Assembly (NCBI RefSeq): GCF_000833575.1
Contig: NZ_CP010827.1
Location: 744,001-808,000 of the forward strand
Origin: Corynebacterium singulare
GTDB lineage: Bacteria > Actinomycetota > Actinomycetes > Mycobacteriales > Mycobacteriaceae
Reading direction: 5' to 3'
Length of the DNA: 64,000 nucleotides
Shown here: positions 33,351 through 44,081 of the stretch, piece after piece
Layout: every line of letters begins with the position of its first letter
Position numbering within the stretch: the stretch's first letter is position 1
Position numbers and translations under genes: made by a program
Notes under the pieces: generated by a model
The model's database searches: none
What the model saw: the letters and a program-made list of their open reading frames with translations, nothing else
Told to the model about the DNA's origin: nothing

Positions 33351-33386
33351 TACAATGGCGACGAGTTAACTATATTGTCGCGACAA
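33351..33386 (+). promoter_or_regulatory. secA -10 element and leader palindrome
   Basis: TACAAT (33351-33356) is a good -10 for secA. A perfect 12-bp palindrome TTGTCGCGACAA (33375-33386) follows in the leader, 17 nt before GTG 33403. The palindrome could be an operator; nothing identifies the factor. Confidence 0.45.
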
Positions 33387-33402
33387 GAAGGACTATCTAG
33401 AC

Positions 33403-35988
<2,586 letters not shown>

Positions 35989-36013
35989 GAAGGGGCATAC
36001 AGTACCCTGTGAG

Positions 36014-36048
36014 GGCGCTGCGGGGTTACCTCCCCGTGGCGCCTTTTC
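36014..36048 (+). terminator. Intrinsic terminator after secA
   Basis: A 12-bp stem, GGCGCTGCGGGG / CCCCGTGGCGCC (two G-T pairs), with a 6-nt loop is followed by TTTTC, 26 bases after the secA stop. Confidence 0.88.
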
Positions 36049-36115
36049 ATTGGAAGCACTTAGTTATATACTGTCAGAATCTTATTCATTTCGTGCCTCG
36101 GAGGTTCGTTTCACC

Positions 36116-36499
36116 ATGCGCCGCTTGTCTCTGCGAGTAGGTTTGTCCGTCTTTGCCTCCGCCACCCTTCTGGGCGGCGGCGCGGTTGCTTCTGCCTTTG
36201 AGGCAGCTCCGGAGGAGCAGTGCCACCTGTCCTCCGTTCTGGGCTCGGAGGGCAGTGCCGAGGCTGAGGGCTCTTCCGTTCTGGACGGTATGAGCTCCTC
36301 CGCGGCGGCCGCTTCTCAGTGCGGCACTGCCGCTGATGCGCCAGTCAAGGCTGGCTCTTCCGCTGCGGCTCCGGCCACGGGTGCTGCCACCCAGGCCACC
36401 ATGTTCGGTGGCATCAGCTTGGCGCTCATCAGCGCATCCGCAGCCTTCGCCGGCATCGATTGGACGCCGATCCTCATCAAGCTGGGGTCCTGGTTCTAA
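36116..36499 (+). CDS. Small secreted Ala/Ser-rich protein with C-terminal hydrophobic helix
   Basis: A 127-residue protein from ATG 36116, with GGAGG 10 nt upstream. The frame is open further up, but those residues are unlike a signal peptide. The Sec signal peptide ends near residue 27 (GGAVASAFEA). The mature chain has two cysteines (C36 and about C69), a low-complexity Ala/Ser/Gly linker and a C-terminal hydrophobic helix, ending WTPILIKLGSWF. The layout resembles the products at 32832, 38217 and 38645. Function unknown. A TATACT hexamer at 36067-36072 may be its -10. Confidence 0.7.
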   Translation: MRRLSLRVGLSVFASATLLGGGAVASAFEAAPEEQCHLSSVLGSEGSAEAEGSSVLDGMSSSAAAASQCGTAADAPVKAGSSAAAPATGAATQATMFGGISLALISASAAFAGIDWTPILIKLGSWF

Positions 36500-36558
36500 G
36501 ACCTAGGGTCTCTAGGGGATAGAGCCCTATGCTGGTGCCGCGTGGGGAGGAGAGCGCA

Positions 36559-37035
36559 TCAGAGCTGGGTTCGCGGGCCGACGGAGAGCATCCGGAATGA
36601 TTGCAGCTGCCTGCCCGCAGCAGCGCCTGTAAACGCGCGCTGCTGACCACCAATCACGGCGGAGCCGAAGTATTCTCCGTTCTCGCGCGCATGTAAACTG
36701 CTGAGCGCTATGCGCCCTCGGCTTTCATCGGCGGGCAGCGCCTTTTTCCACGCACGGATATGAGTTGAAATCTCCGGAGCGAAGCGGCTGTTGTTGAGGT
36801 GACTGAGCGGGCGCAGTGACGCGGCGACCTCCAACACAATAACGACGAGTCCACGAACCTCTTCGCGTGTGGCGAGATCACCAGCAGTTGGCTGGCGGTC
36901 ATAGCGGATACGCTGAGGAGCGACATAAAGCTGTAGGTGGCTCATGCCGGGGATGGGGACATACACAGTTTCTCTGACCTTCCCAGCGGTGAGCAGCGCA
37001 GGGACAAAAGGGGAGCAAGCTGGACGCCCCCTCAT
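36559..37035 (-). CDS. Rv3235-like protein
   Basis: A protein of up to 158 residues. The conserved centre LVVIVLEVAASLRPLSHL and STHIRAWKKA matches what I recall of the Rv3235 family, small actinobacterial proteins encoded near secA whose role is unknown. The start is uncertain. No ribosome site precedes ATG 37035 or the internal ATG at 36945 (MSHLQLYVAP), and the first 30 residues do not look family-like. It is convergent with the small secreted protein gene at 36116. Confidence 0.65.
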   Translation of the reverse strand: MRGRPACSPFVPALLTAGKVRETVYVPIPGMSHLQLYVAPQRIRYDRQPTAGDLATREEVRGLVVIVLEVAASLRPLSHLNNSRFAPEISTHIRAWKKALPADESRGRIALSSLHARENGEYFGSAVIGGQQRAFTGAAAGRQLQSFRMLSVGPRTQL

Positions 37036-37196
37036 TGTGCCATGCTGGTGCGGTGGCTGGCCACTGATGTATGCGGTGAGTGAAGGGGTGACGACGCACT
37101 GGGAGTTGCAGTAGGCGGTGGGAGCAGTGGAGCTGTATGTTCGCTATACTTTCGGACGATATACACAGCTCAACGCGAAGGGTGAAGATAGAGACT

Positions 37197-37607
37197 ATGC
37201 GTGGACTCATCGTCGATTTTGTAGGTGTGCTGGATGGCACCGAGGAAGACGTCAAGCGCTGGCGTGCGCTGTTTGCTGCCGCCAAGGCCAATGGCGTGGC
37301 CACCGCTATTCTCTCCAACGATCCGGGCGGCCCAGGCGCGGAGCACATCCGCGAGTGGGAATACCGTGGAATCGTGGATGCGGTCATCCTTTCCGGAGAA
37401 GTCGGTGCAGAGAAGCCGGACCGTGCTGCGTTCCAGGCCGCGGCGGATGCCATCGATTTGCCAATTAATGACTGCGTCATGGTGGATGATTCCATCGTCA
37501 ACGTGCGCGCTGCCGTTGAGAACGGCATGGTGGGCATGCTCTACACGGTCTTCGACCGCACCAGCGTTGAGGTTCAAGCCGTCTTCGATATTGAGGGTGA
37601 GTTCTAA
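37197..37607 (+). CDS. HAD-superfamily hydrolase (HAD-IA)
   Basis: A 136-residue HAD phosphatase-like protein. Motif I is LIVDFVGVLDG (nucleophile Asp7), motif II a Ser in AILSND, motif III Lys in EKPDRAAF, and motif IV the acidic pair in MVDDSIVN. It lacks a cap domain. The start at ATG 37197 has a GAAGATAGAG site, and TATACT at 37145-37150 is a likely -10. It is directly followed by the DUF6912 gene without a gap, so the two form an operon. The substrate is unknown. Confidence 0.85.
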   Translation: MRGLIVDFVGVLDGTEEDVKRWRALFAAAKANGVATAILSNDPGGPGAEHIREWEYRGIVDAVILSGEVGAEKPDRAAFQAAADAIDLPINDCVMVDDSIVNVRAAVENGMVGMLYTVFDRTSVEVQAVFDIEGEF

Positions 37608-38129
37608 ATGTCCTCGGACGTGCGTGTCTTCCTGCCTGCCACCTTTGCCATGCTCGCTGAGCTAGAAGAAACCGGGCAGCTTGCTGCCCGCAGCGGGTGG
37701 GGGTTCATGGTCACCCCGGCGCTCCGCGAGTTTTACACCGAGGGTGGCGACGAAGAAGAGATTGCATACTCAGCCTTCCTAGAAGCTTCCATGGCCTCGC
37801 TGCGTCTTTTAGCTATCGGAGACGAGGAGAAATTCCCGCACCGCCGAGTTGTTATCTCCGTGGACGTTGATGAATCCGTGGTGACGCCGAAGCCTGACAT
37901 GGGTGAGCCGGTTGTCGCGCTGAATCCGGCCGTCATTACCAAGGACAACCTGCAGGCTATCCACGTCGACATCGAAGAATCTGAAGCGGCCACAGCGAAA
38001 GCGATCGAAGCTATCGATAGCGCTGACCTCGGTGACGAAGACGCAGAGCTTGCCGTTGGTGATGCTCTGGATAATTTCATGGCTTTCTATGACCCGACGG
38101 AGCTGCCCTTCCTCGTTGAGCTGCTGTAG
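37608..38129 (+). CDS. DUF6912 family protein
   Basis: A 173-residue acidic protein whose ATG follows immediately after the stop of the HAD gene. Conserved features include VRVFLPATFAMLAELEETGQL at the N-terminus (cited as a short segment, VFLPATFAML), FTVTPAL-type FMVTPALREFY, and a central Ala/Glu-rich helical region. These fit the actinobacterial DUF6912 family (formerly hypothetical). Its coupling with a HAD phosphatase gene is conserved in corynebacteria as far as I recall. No catalytic motif is visible. Confidence 0.78.
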   Translation: MSSDVRVFLPATFAMLAELEETGQLAARSGWGFMVTPALREFYTEGGDEEEIAYSAFLEASMASLRLLAIGDEEKFPHRRVVISVDVDESVVTPKPDMGEPVVALNPAVITKDNLQAIHVDIEESEAATAKAIEAIDSADLGDEDAELAVGDALDNFMAFYDPTELPFLVELL

Positions 38130-38216
38130 GACCGGCCCTGTCCTCACCTATTTTTCCCTGAGCCATGCCTCCCTGCAGGGCTCTCTTGTTCGAGTGTTTT
38201 AAGGAGTACCACCACC

Positions 38217-38591
38217 ATGAAGGCATCCCGCCTGACCACCCTCGTCGCTGCCGCTGCTGTGTCGGTTGCTGCTGTCGCTGTTCCGACTGCCAGCGCCCAG
38301 GAGGCTCCCACTCCCGTCGAAACCGCAGTTGACACCACTGCAGAAGCTGTTGCCACCACTGCAGGAGCTACCGCAGAGACCACGACTGACGCTGACAAGC
38401 TGATTGACGCTGACGAGCTGACTGAGCCGGATCCGAACATCGCTGAGCAGCCCACAACACCGTGGCTGCGCATCCTCGAGGGATCCTCCGCTGGGCCAGT
38501 GGGCGTCATTATCACGATTCTGTTCGGCATCATCAGCCTGGGGATGGCTGCTTACCAGCAGTTTGGGGAATATCTGCCCAAGCTGGGCTAA
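38217..38591 (+). CDS. Small secreted acidic protein with C-terminal hydrophobic helix
   Basis: A 124-residue protein with a strong TTAAGGAG ribosome site. The signal peptide ends at TASA-QEA (about residue 28). An Ala/Thr/Glu/Asp-rich linker follows, then PWLRILEGSSAGPVGVII and a hydrophobic helix of about 20 residues, ending QFGEYLPKLG. It has no lipobox or sortase signal. It lies 53 bp before a similar gene at 38645. Possible roles include mycomembrane insertion or peptidoglycan-side anchoring, both untested. Confidence 0.72.
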   Translation: MKASRLTTLVAAAAVSVAAVAVPTASAQEAPTPVETAVDTTAEAVATTAGATAETTTDADKLIDADELTEPDPNIAEQPTTPWLRILEGSSAGPVGVIITILFGIISLGMAAYQQFGEYLPKLG

Positions 38592-38644
38592 TTACTGATA
38601 GTCTGCTTGAGTAAAATCACAGCTCAATCGAAAGGCTCCCTATC

Positions 38645-39253
38645 ATGTCTTCCTCTCGTCTGCGCCGCGTCGTAGCTACCTCTACGCTGTCCGTCGCGCT
38701 CATTGCTGGCGGTGTTGTTGCCCCGACCGCAGGTGCGGTGACCACCTCTATCAAGAACGCGAAGTGCACCATCACCTTGAGTGATAAGGAGTCGAGCGAC
38801 CTGTCCAATGCTGAGTCCAAGGACAATGACGTTGACTCGGGCCTCCTGAAGGATGACTACGAGATTCTGCCGAAGGATGCCGCAGCACGCGCTCGCGCTG
38901 TTGAGACACAATCGGATGAGCTGTACCGCGACTTGGCTGCGTATGAGACTGAAGCAGAAATCGGCGATGAAGAATCTGCCAAGCGCGCCAAGAACAACGT
39001 CAAGGTCGTTGAGACCTTCCGCGACATCGCTCCGGAGTACGTGAAGGCGCTCAACGCGTGCGCAAATAACAAGGAGTTCAACAAGAAGAAGGACTCGGAC
39101 AGCGACAACACCTCGTCCAATATTGATACCGGCGGAGCTATCCTCTTCGGTGTGACCGGTGGCCTGACCATCATTCTGATGGCTCTCCGTGCGGCCGGCC
39201 CGTTCCTCAAGACGATTCTGCCGCCGCAGCTTGCGAACATGATCCCGGCTTAA
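38645..39253 (+). CDS. Secreted helical protein with C-terminal hydrophobic helix
   Basis: A 202-residue protein. The Sec signal peptide ends at PTAGA-VTT (about residue 31). The mature part has two cysteines (C40 and about C144), which could form a disulfide around a charged, helical region (ARARAVETQSDELYRDLAAY). A Lys/Asp/Ser linker leads to the hydrophobic helix GAILFGVTGGLTIILMALRA, followed by a short amphipathic tail. GAAAGG precedes ATG 38645. It is the largest of the four similarly built secreted proteins around secA. No family recognised. Confidence 0.72.
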   Translation: MSSSRLRRVVATSTLSVALIAGGVVAPTAGAVTTSIKNAKCTITLSDKESSDLSNAESKDNDVDSGLLKDDYEILPKDAAARARAVETQSDELYRDLAAYETEAEIGDEESAKRAKNNVKVVETFRDIAPEYVKALNACANNKEFNKKKDSDSDNTSSNIDTGGAILFGVTGGLTIILMALRAAGPFLKTILPPQLANMIPA

Positions 39254-39264
39254 GCACATAATTC

Positions 39265-39306
39265 TTAGCGTTACGCCCTCAGCGTTTAGCCCCTAGCGTG
39301 TGGCGT
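39265..39306. repeat. Three 14-bp tandem units after the secreted-protein gene
   Basis: TTAGCGTTACGCCC, TCAGCGTTTAGCCC and CTAGCGTGTGGCGT lie end to end. Units 1 and 2 agree at 11 of 14 positions, and units 2 and 3 at 8 of 14. They sit between the stop codon and the terminator. Confidence 0.45.
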
Positions 39307-39316
39307 TGAGATGTCC

Positions 39317-39361
39317 GGCCCGAGGCACCTCCCCAGTACGGAAAGAGGAGCCTCGGGCCTT
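39317..39361. terminator. Bidirectional terminator between secreted-protein gene and rsgA
   Basis: Arms GGCCCGAGGCACCTC (39317-39331) and GAGGAGCCTCGGGCC (39345-39359) pair at 14 of 15 positions, with a 13-nt loop, between convergent genes. Confidence 0.78.
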
Positions 39362-39366
39362 GTGCG

Positions 39367-40389
39367 TTACGCCCAGTCCACGTTGGTGCGCAGGGCTGCA
39401 AGCAGGCTGCGGACAGCATCGCGGCGGCGGGCAGAGGCGGTGCCATCGTCGATGTTGAGATCCAAGCCGCACTCAGGGTCAGCTGGGGGACCAGCGTGGG
39501 TACAGCCGCGGGGGCAGTCCTCGATGGCCTCGGCAAGATCCTCGAAGACGTCGATGACGTTCTCCGCATCGATGTGGGCTAGCCCGAAAGAGCGGATGCC
39601 AGGGGTATCGATGATCCATCCGCCCCGTGGGGTGTCACCAGTGGCAGGAAGGCGCAGAGCTACCGACTGCGTCGAGGTGTGACGGCCCTTGCCCACGGCA
39701 GAAACCTCACCGGTTTCCCGGTGAGCGTCCGGAACGAGGCGGTTGACCAAGGTGGACTTACCTACGCCGGAATGGCCGATGAGGGCGGTAACGTGGCCGT
39801 CGATAGCCGCGCAGACCTCCGTGAGGTCATCGTCCACGCCGGCCTCGACCACCGTGACATTCAGATCCTCGAATTCCTTGGCAAACGGCGTGGGATCGGT
39901 GAGATCAGTTTTGGTCAGGCAGAGCACGGGCCGAATATTGCCGGCAAAGGCGGCAATGAGCGCGCGCTCAACAAACCCAGAGCGCGGCGGAGGATCCGCC
40001 ACGGCGGTGACGATGAGGAGACGGTCGGCATTCGCCACGACGATGCGTTCATAAGGGTCCGTATCGTCGGCAGTGCGGCGCAGGACGGAGGTGCGGTCTT
40101 CGAGTTTGACGATGCGCGCCAGCGTATCTTTCTTGCCCGAGGTGTCGCCCACGACACCAACGCGGTCGCCGACCTCCACCGGGGTGCGGCCCATTTCCCG
40201 GGCGCGCATAGCGGTAACAACGGGGCCATTATTATCCAGCGCCACTCCCCAGCGCCCACGGTCCTTGGTGATAACCATGCCGAACTTAGCGTCCTTGTGT
40301 TTCGGACGGTCCTTCGTTCGCGGACGTGAGCCCTTGCCAGGGCGGATGCGGACATCGGATTCGTCATAACTGCGTGCTCGTCTAGCCAT
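39367..40389 (-). CDS. rsgA: Ribosome small-subunit GTPase RsgA
   Basis: A 340-residue circularly permuted GTPase for 30S maturation. It has an OB-fold N-terminal region ([21 protein letters not shown]), then G4 (LCLTKTD) before G1 ([13 protein letters not shown]), the permuted order typical of the YjeQ/RsgA family. A C-terminal zinc motif follows ([10 protein letters not shown]...C). The start at ATG 40389 overlaps the aroA stop by 8 nt, so it is coupled to aroA. The frame is open far upstream, but only as an antisense-like extension into aroA. Confidence 0.93.
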   Translation of the reverse strand: MARRARSYDESDVRIRPGKGSRPRTKDRPKHKDAKFGMVITKDRGRWGVALDNNGPVVTAMRAREMGRTPVEVGDRVGVVGDTSGKKDTLARIVKLEDRTSVLRRTADDTDPYERIVVANADRLLIVTAVADPPPRSGFVERALIAAFAGNIRPVLCLTKTDLTDPTPFAKEFEDLNVTVVEAGVDDDLTEVCAAIDGHVTALIGHSGVGKSTLVNRLVPDAHRETGEVSAVGKGRHTSTQSVALRLPATGDTPRGGWIIDTPGIRSFGLAHIDAENVIDVFEDLAEAIEDCPRGCTHAGPPADPECGLDLNIDDGTASARRRDAVRSLLAALRTNVDWA

Positions 40390-41668
40390 GAACCATGGCC
40401 TCCCACATGTCGGCGAAGCCAGGCAAGGTCTTTGAGGTGCATTCGATGTCATCGATGTCCACGCCCTCGACGGCCAAGCCAATGATGGCGCCGGCGGTGG
40501 CCATGCGATGATCCGCATAAGCATGCCACTGACCGCCGTGGAGTGGGGCGGGGGTGATGCGGAGGCCGTCGTCAAGCTCAGTGACGTTGCCTCCCAGACC
40601 GTTGATCTCCGCAGCGAGCGCTGCCAGTCGGTCCGTCTCGTGACCACGCAGGTGAGCAATGCCCGTGAGCGTCGACGGCGTTGAGGCCAGCGCGCACAAA
40701 GCAGCAACGGTGGGGGCGAGCTCACCTATAGCTGACATGTCTAGGTCAATGCCGCGCAGCCCAGACAATCCCTCCGCCGGGCCGGTGACCGTAAGGTGCG
40801 GGTCCTTCCGTGGTCTCTGCGGCACATATTCCACGGTGGCGCCCATCTGCTCGAGGATGCTGCGGAATGCATCGCCCGGTTGGCACGTCTCTTCGGGCCA
40901 GTGAGGAATACTCACGCTGCCGCCCGCGACGGCCGCAGCGGCGAGGAAAGGAGTGGCGTTGGACAGGTCCGGCTCAATGTGCCACTCGCGGCCCTGAATC
41001 GGTCCCGGATGCACGACCCACGTGTTGTCTGCCGCGAAAGCTTCAACACGGGCCTCTCGCAGCATAGAAATGGTCATCGCAATATGCGGCTGGGAAGGCA
41101 CAGGTTCTCCCTGGTGACGCACGACGAGACCATTGCGGTAGCGCGCCGCAGCCAGGAGAAGGCCGGAGATGAACTGGGAGGACGAGGAGGCGTCGATCGT
41201 GACCTCGTATGTGTCCGGGATTCCCCGCGGTGTGATGCGCAGCGGCAGGCTATCGCCGTCCACGTCCACACCAAGTTCTCTCAATGCGGCAGTCATGGTG
41301 GACATAGGGCGCTTGCGGGCGTAGGGGTCACCGTCCAGGAGCACCGGACCATCCGCCAGCGCTGCTACCGGTGGTAGAAAACGCATGACGGTACCTGCGA
41401 GGCCACAGTCAATCTCTGCGCCGCGAAGCGTTTCAGCTGGGAAAACGCGAAGATGGGGACCCCACGGGACGAATCCCGCTCCCATGGCGTGCAACCCGTC
41501 TTTCATGAGTTCGGTATCGCGCGAGACCAGCGGGTTGTAAATGATTGACGCGGAGTCAGCCAAGGCAGCGAGGACGAGGGCGCGATTGGTCATCGACTTC
41601 GAGCCCGGGATCTCCTGAGTCCACGACAAAGGGCCGGTGGGTTGGGGTGCACTCCAGAAAGCAGACAT
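40382..41668 (-). CDS. aroA: 3-phosphoshikimate 1-carboxyvinyltransferase (EPSP synthase)
   Basis: A 428-residue EPSP synthase of the shikimate pathway, joining shikimate 3-phosphate and phosphoenolpyruvate. The N-terminal [16 protein letters not shown] binds substrate, and [11 protein letters not shown] and [16 protein letters not shown] are conserved further on. The start at ATG 41668 is set by a TATTAT -10 ending 7 nt upstream, and the length then agrees with the C. glutamicum enzyme. The frame is open back to 41752, but that would overlap the divergent SRAP gene. It is followed by rsgA with an 8-nt overlap. Confidence 0.94.
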   Translation of the reverse strand: MSAFWSAPQPTGPLSWTQEIPGSKSMTNRALVLAALADSASIIYNPLVSRDTELMKDGLHAMGAGFVPWGPHLRVFPAETLRGAEIDCGLAGTVMRFLPPVAALADGPVLLDGDPYARKRPMSTMTAALRELGVDVDGDSLPLRITPRGIPDTYEVTIDASSSSQFISGLLLAAARYRNGLVVRHQGEPVPSQPHIAMTISMLREARVEAFAADNTWVVHPGPIQGREWHIEPDLSNATPFLAAAAVAGGSVSIPHWPEETCQPGDAFRSILEQMGATVEYVPQRPRKDPHLTVTGPAEGLSGLRGIDLDMSAIGELAPTVAALCALASTPSTLTGIAHLRGHETDRLAALAAEINGLGGNVTELDDGLRITPAPLHGGQWHAYADHRMATAGAIIGLAVEGVDIDDIECTSKTLPGFADMWEAMVHG

Positions 41669-41674
41669 GTAGTC

Positions 41675-41681
41675 CATAATA
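41675..41681. promoter_or_regulatory. Overlapping divergent leaderless -10 elements, aroA / SRAP
   Basis: CATAATA serves both strands: CATAAT (41675-41680) ends 7 nt before ATG 41688 on the plus strand, and TATTAT (complement of 41676-41681) ends 7 nt before ATG 41668 on the minus strand. The start codons are 19 bp apart. Confidence 0.7.
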
Positions 41682-41687
41682 AAGGGC

Positions 41688-42350
41688 ATGTGCGGAAGAT
41701 TTGTACTGTTCACTGAGTCCCTCCTTGAGGAGGTCGGGGAGTGGGAATCCATTACTGAGGTCCATGCCCCCGAAGGCCTGCCGCCAGCGCGTTACAACAT
41801 CGCGCCGACGCAGCCCGTTGCCATCGTGCGGGTGGAGGACAACACGGCGCGGGTCGATCCGGCGCGCTGGGGCCTCCTACCGCATTGGAAGAAGGACATG
41901 GATGGTCCGCCGCTGTTCAACGCGCGTGCTGAGACCGTGGCGACAAAGCCCTCTTTCCGTGATGCCTTTAAAGCCCAGCGCTGTGTGATTCCTCTTGATG
42001 GCTACTACGAATGGAAGGCTGGAGACGAACCAAAAGCCAAGAAACAGCCCTATTACGTCACTGGTCCACATGGGCTGTTGTGGGCAGCGGGCCTGTGGGC
42101 CACGGGAATGGATAGATTGTCCGCCACGATGGTGACCACGGAAGCTACTGAGGAGATGGCATGGCTGCATGGCCGGTTGCCTAAATTTCTGACACAGGAT
42201 GAGATTGCGCCATGGTTAGCGGGGGAGGCTTTGTTGGAGCCAAGCTCTGTGCACGGCTTCAATGCTCGCCCGGCAGACCCTGCGGTGGGTAACGTCCGCA
42301 ACGATTACGCCGAGCTTATCGACGAACAGCCGTCCAGTACCCTCTTCTGA
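41688..42350 (+). CDS. SOS response-associated peptidase, SRAP/HMCES family
   Basis: A 220-residue SRAP protein that forms covalent crosslinks with abasic sites in single-stranded DNA. MCGRF at the N-terminus fixes the start, because Cys2 becomes the catalytic residue after methionine removal. Other active-site segments are [30 protein letters not shown] (catalytic Glu) and MAWLHGRLP (catalytic His). It is monocistronic and leaderless. It shares a promoter core with aroA. No LexA box was seen in the short gap. Confidence 0.93.
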   Translation: MCGRFVLFTESLLEEVGEWESITEVHAPEGLPPARYNIAPTQPVAIVRVEDNTARVDPARWGLLPHWKKDMDGPPLFNARAETVATKPSFRDAFKAQRCVIPLDGYYEWKAGDEPKAKKQPYYVTGPHGLLWAAGLWATGMDRLSATMVTTEATEEMAWLHGRLPKFLTQDEIAPWLAGEALLEPSSVHGFNARPADPAVGNVRNDYAELIDEQPSSTLF

Positions 42351-42402
42351 TTCAAGCGCAGTGGTGCTCACGCATGTGTGATTACTGCGTGGAGCTGGGG
42401 AC

Positions 42403-42906
42403 CTATTCGGCAAGAAGATCGGTGAAGGTGACCTCGAGGACGGGGGAGAAATCCTCAGGGTTCATCTCGATATCGAGCCCGCGCTTGCCGCCGGAGACAA
42501 AGATGGTGTCCCACAGCAACGCAGTTTCATCGATGGCGGTGGGGAGTACATGCTTGTGTCCGAGCGGGGAGATGCCGCCGGGGATGTAGCCAGATGATTT
42601 CGACGCATCGGCAGGTTCGGCCATGGATGCCTTGGAGGCGCCGAAGGCAGCAGCAGCTTTCTTGAGGCTGAGCTGGTGGCTCACGGGCAACACGCAAACG
42701 GCAAGGCGGCGCTTAGGACCTTTTCCTGCGGTGAGATCGATAACGAGGGTTTTGAAGATGCGCTCAGGCTCGACGTCGAGAGCCGCTACGGCTGCTTCCC
42801 CGAAGTGATCGCTGCCACCATCGAACGTGGTGACGCGGTGCTCGATTCCGGCTTCTTCAAGAATCTTGAGGGCGGGGGTAGCTGCGTGAGGGGTCTTCTT
42901 AGCCAT
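42403..42906 (-). CDS. ybaK: Cys-tRNA(Pro)/aminoacyl-tRNA deacylase, YbaK type
   Basis: A 167-residue YbaK/EbsC-type editing protein that hydrolyses mischarged Cys-tRNA(Pro). The invariant lysine lies in RIFKTLVIDL, GASKASMAEP and GYIPGGISPLGHKH are the characteristic glycine-rich loop, and the C-terminal FVSGGKRGLDIEMNPEDF is typical. The start is ATG 42906, with a TAGGGT -10 ending 7 nt upstream. The three extra residues from ATG 42915 are unlikely. It is divergent from sigH. Confidence 0.92.
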   Translation of the reverse strand: MAKKTPHAATPALKILEEAGIEHRVTTFDGGSDHFGEAAVAALDVEPERIFKTLVIDLTAGKGPKRRLAVCVLPVSHQLSLKKAAAAFGASKASMAEPADASKSSGYIPGGISPLGHKHVLPTAIDETALLWDTIFVSGGKRGLDIEMNPEDFSPVLEVTFTDLLAE

Positions 42907-42913
42907 GAAAACC

Positions 42914-42937
42914 ACCCTAGCCTGTCAACGCTAGGAT
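42914..42937. promoter_or_regulatory. Divergent leaderless promoters, ybaK / sigH
   Basis: The minus-strand TAGGGT (complement of 42914-42919) ends 7 nt before ATG 42906. The plus-strand TAGGAT (42932-42937) ends 7 nt before ATG 42945. The two -10 elements are 12 bp apart, within symmetric CTAG...CTAG. Confidence 0.6.
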
Positions 42938-42944
42938 GGAATCC

Positions 42945-43580
42945 ATGGCCACAGACACAACGAGTGCGACCGAGACTGCCGAGGAGCAGCGAGAACAGCA
43001 GCGGCTGTTTGAGGAGCAAGCCCTGCCATTGCTGGACCAGCTCTACGGTGGTGCAATGCGCCTGACCCGCAATCCCCAGGACGCGGAGGACTTGATCCAA
43101 GAGACCTATTTGAAGGCGTACAAGAACTTTAGTTCCTTCAAACAGGGCACCAATCTCAAGGCCTGGCTCTACCGCATCATGACGAATACGTACATCAACT
43201 CTTACCGCAAGGCCCAGCGCCGGCCTACTGAGTCTTCTGCGGATGAGCTCAGTGATTTTCAGCTCTACACCACGTCAGGACACGATTCGACCGGCTTGGA
43301 ATCAGCCGAGGTGGCGGCATTGAAACAGATGCCTGACTCGCAGATTTCCGAGGCGATGAATGACCTCCCGGAAGACTATCGCATGGTCGTGTACTACGCG
43401 GATGTGGAGGGCTTGGCCTACAAGGAAATCGCCGAGGTCATGGGAACTCCGTTAGGAACCGTGATGAGCCGGCTGCACCGTGGAAGAAAATTGCTAAGGG
43501 CGGCGTTGAAGGACGTGGCACGAGAAAAAGGTATTGGCCGTGACCACCCAGAAATGATGTCAGATACGGAGGAGAAGTAA
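42945..43580 (+). CDS. sigH: ECF sigma factor SigH
   Basis: A 211-residue ECF sigma factor controlling the oxidative and heat stress response. Region 2 has [20 protein letters not shown] and [16 protein letters not shown], and region 4 has [20 protein letters not shown]. It is followed by the anti-sigma gene rshA with a 1-nt overlap, as in C. glutamicum. The start is set at ATG 42945 since a TAGGAT -10 ends 7 nt before it. ATG 42936 lies inside the -10. Because both genes share a transcript, anti-sigma level should follow sigma level. Confidence 0.94.
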   Translation: MATDTTSATETAEEQREQQRLFEEQALPLLDQLYGGAMRLTRNPQDAEDLIQETYLKAYKNFSSFKQGTNLKAWLYRIMTNTYINSYRKAQRRPTESSADELSDFQLYTTSGHDSTGLESAEVAALKQMPDSQISEAMNDLPEDYRMVVYYADVEGLAYKEIAEVMGTPLGTVMSRLHRGRKLLRAALKDVAREKGIGRDHPEMMSDTEEK

Positions 43581-43852
43581 TGGAACGCGCAACCGGACGC
43601 AACTGCGGTGCGTGCAACTCTCCGGAGGTCAACGCACTCTTTCGGGAGCTGCTCGACGAATCGACGAGTTATGCACGGGCACTGGCCATTCGTGAGCACA
43701 TTGCTCAGTGCGATGCCTGCCAGGAACGCCTCGACAGCGAAGAGGTGGTGAGAGCCCTCGTGCGTAAGTGCTGTGGTGGACAAGAAGCACCGCAGTCCTT
43801 GCGCCAGCGGATTTCGGTGCAGATCACGCGCACTGAGATCACTTGGCGTTAG
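43580..43852 (+). CDS. rshA: Zinc-binding anti-sigma factor RshA
   Basis: A 90-residue ZAS-type anti-sigma factor. The HxxxCxxC signature is H40, C44 and C47 (HIAQCDAC), with further cysteines at 9, 12 and 64-65. On thiol oxidation such proteins release SigH. The ATG overlaps the final base of the sigH stop, so translation is coupled. Length and position match RshA of C. glutamicum. A terminator hairpin follows within 20 nt. Confidence 0.93.
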   Translation: MERATGRNCGACNSPEVNALFRELLDESTSYARALAIREHIAQCDACQERLDSEEVVRALVRKCCGGQEAPQSLRQRISVQITRTEITWR

Positions 43853-43869
43853 GTGCGCAGGATCCAGCA

Positions 43870-43918
43870 AAGGCCCGTTCCCGCCGTGTGTGCACGGTAG
43901 TGGGGAACGGGCCTTCAA
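43870..43918. terminator. Terminator after rshA
   Basis: A perfect 13-bp stem, AAGGCCCGTTCCC / GGGAACGGGCCTT, with a 20-nt loop that itself holds CCGTG/CACGG. It lies between convergent rshA and the bL37 gene. Confidence 0.82.
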
Positions 43919-43926
43919 TGCTGACG

Positions 43927-44001
43927 TTATGCGTTAGGACGCTTGCCGCGGTTAGCGGACTTCTTACGGCGATCCTTGCGCTTACGGCCACGCTTGCTCA
44001 T
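43927..44001 (-). CDS. Ribosomal protein bL37, 24 residues
   Basis: A 24-codon gene from ATG 44001, whose product reads MSKRGRKRKDRRKKSANRGK and ends RPNA. This is the small basic AURKAIP1/COX24-type protein known as bL37 in actinobacterial ribosomes. A strong AAGGAG ribosome site lies 8 nt upstream. It is downstream of whcE on the same strand, 80 bp after its stop. The size is full length for the family. Confidence 0.9.
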   Translation of the reverse strand: MSKRGRKRKDRRKKSANRGKRPNA

Positions 44002-44081
44002 CGCGTACTCCTTCTTTTAAGGGTAAATGAACTTATTCAACTGTAGCGGCAGGGTATGCCGGAGTGCTAATCGGGGTCTGG

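Noticed and set aside
38148..38195. Hairpin GAGCC/GGCTC after the DUF6912 gene
   Set aside because: A five-base stem with a long loop. A terminator is possible but not well supported.
39367..40725. A 452-residue form of RsgA
   Set aside because: The extra N-terminus would be read inside aroA in another frame and is unlike the family. ATG 40389 overlaps the aroA stop in the usual coupled way.
41669..41752. Longer AroA starting at 41752
   Set aside because: It would overlap the divergent SRAP gene, whose start is fixed by Cys2, and it adds residues absent from known EPSP synthases.
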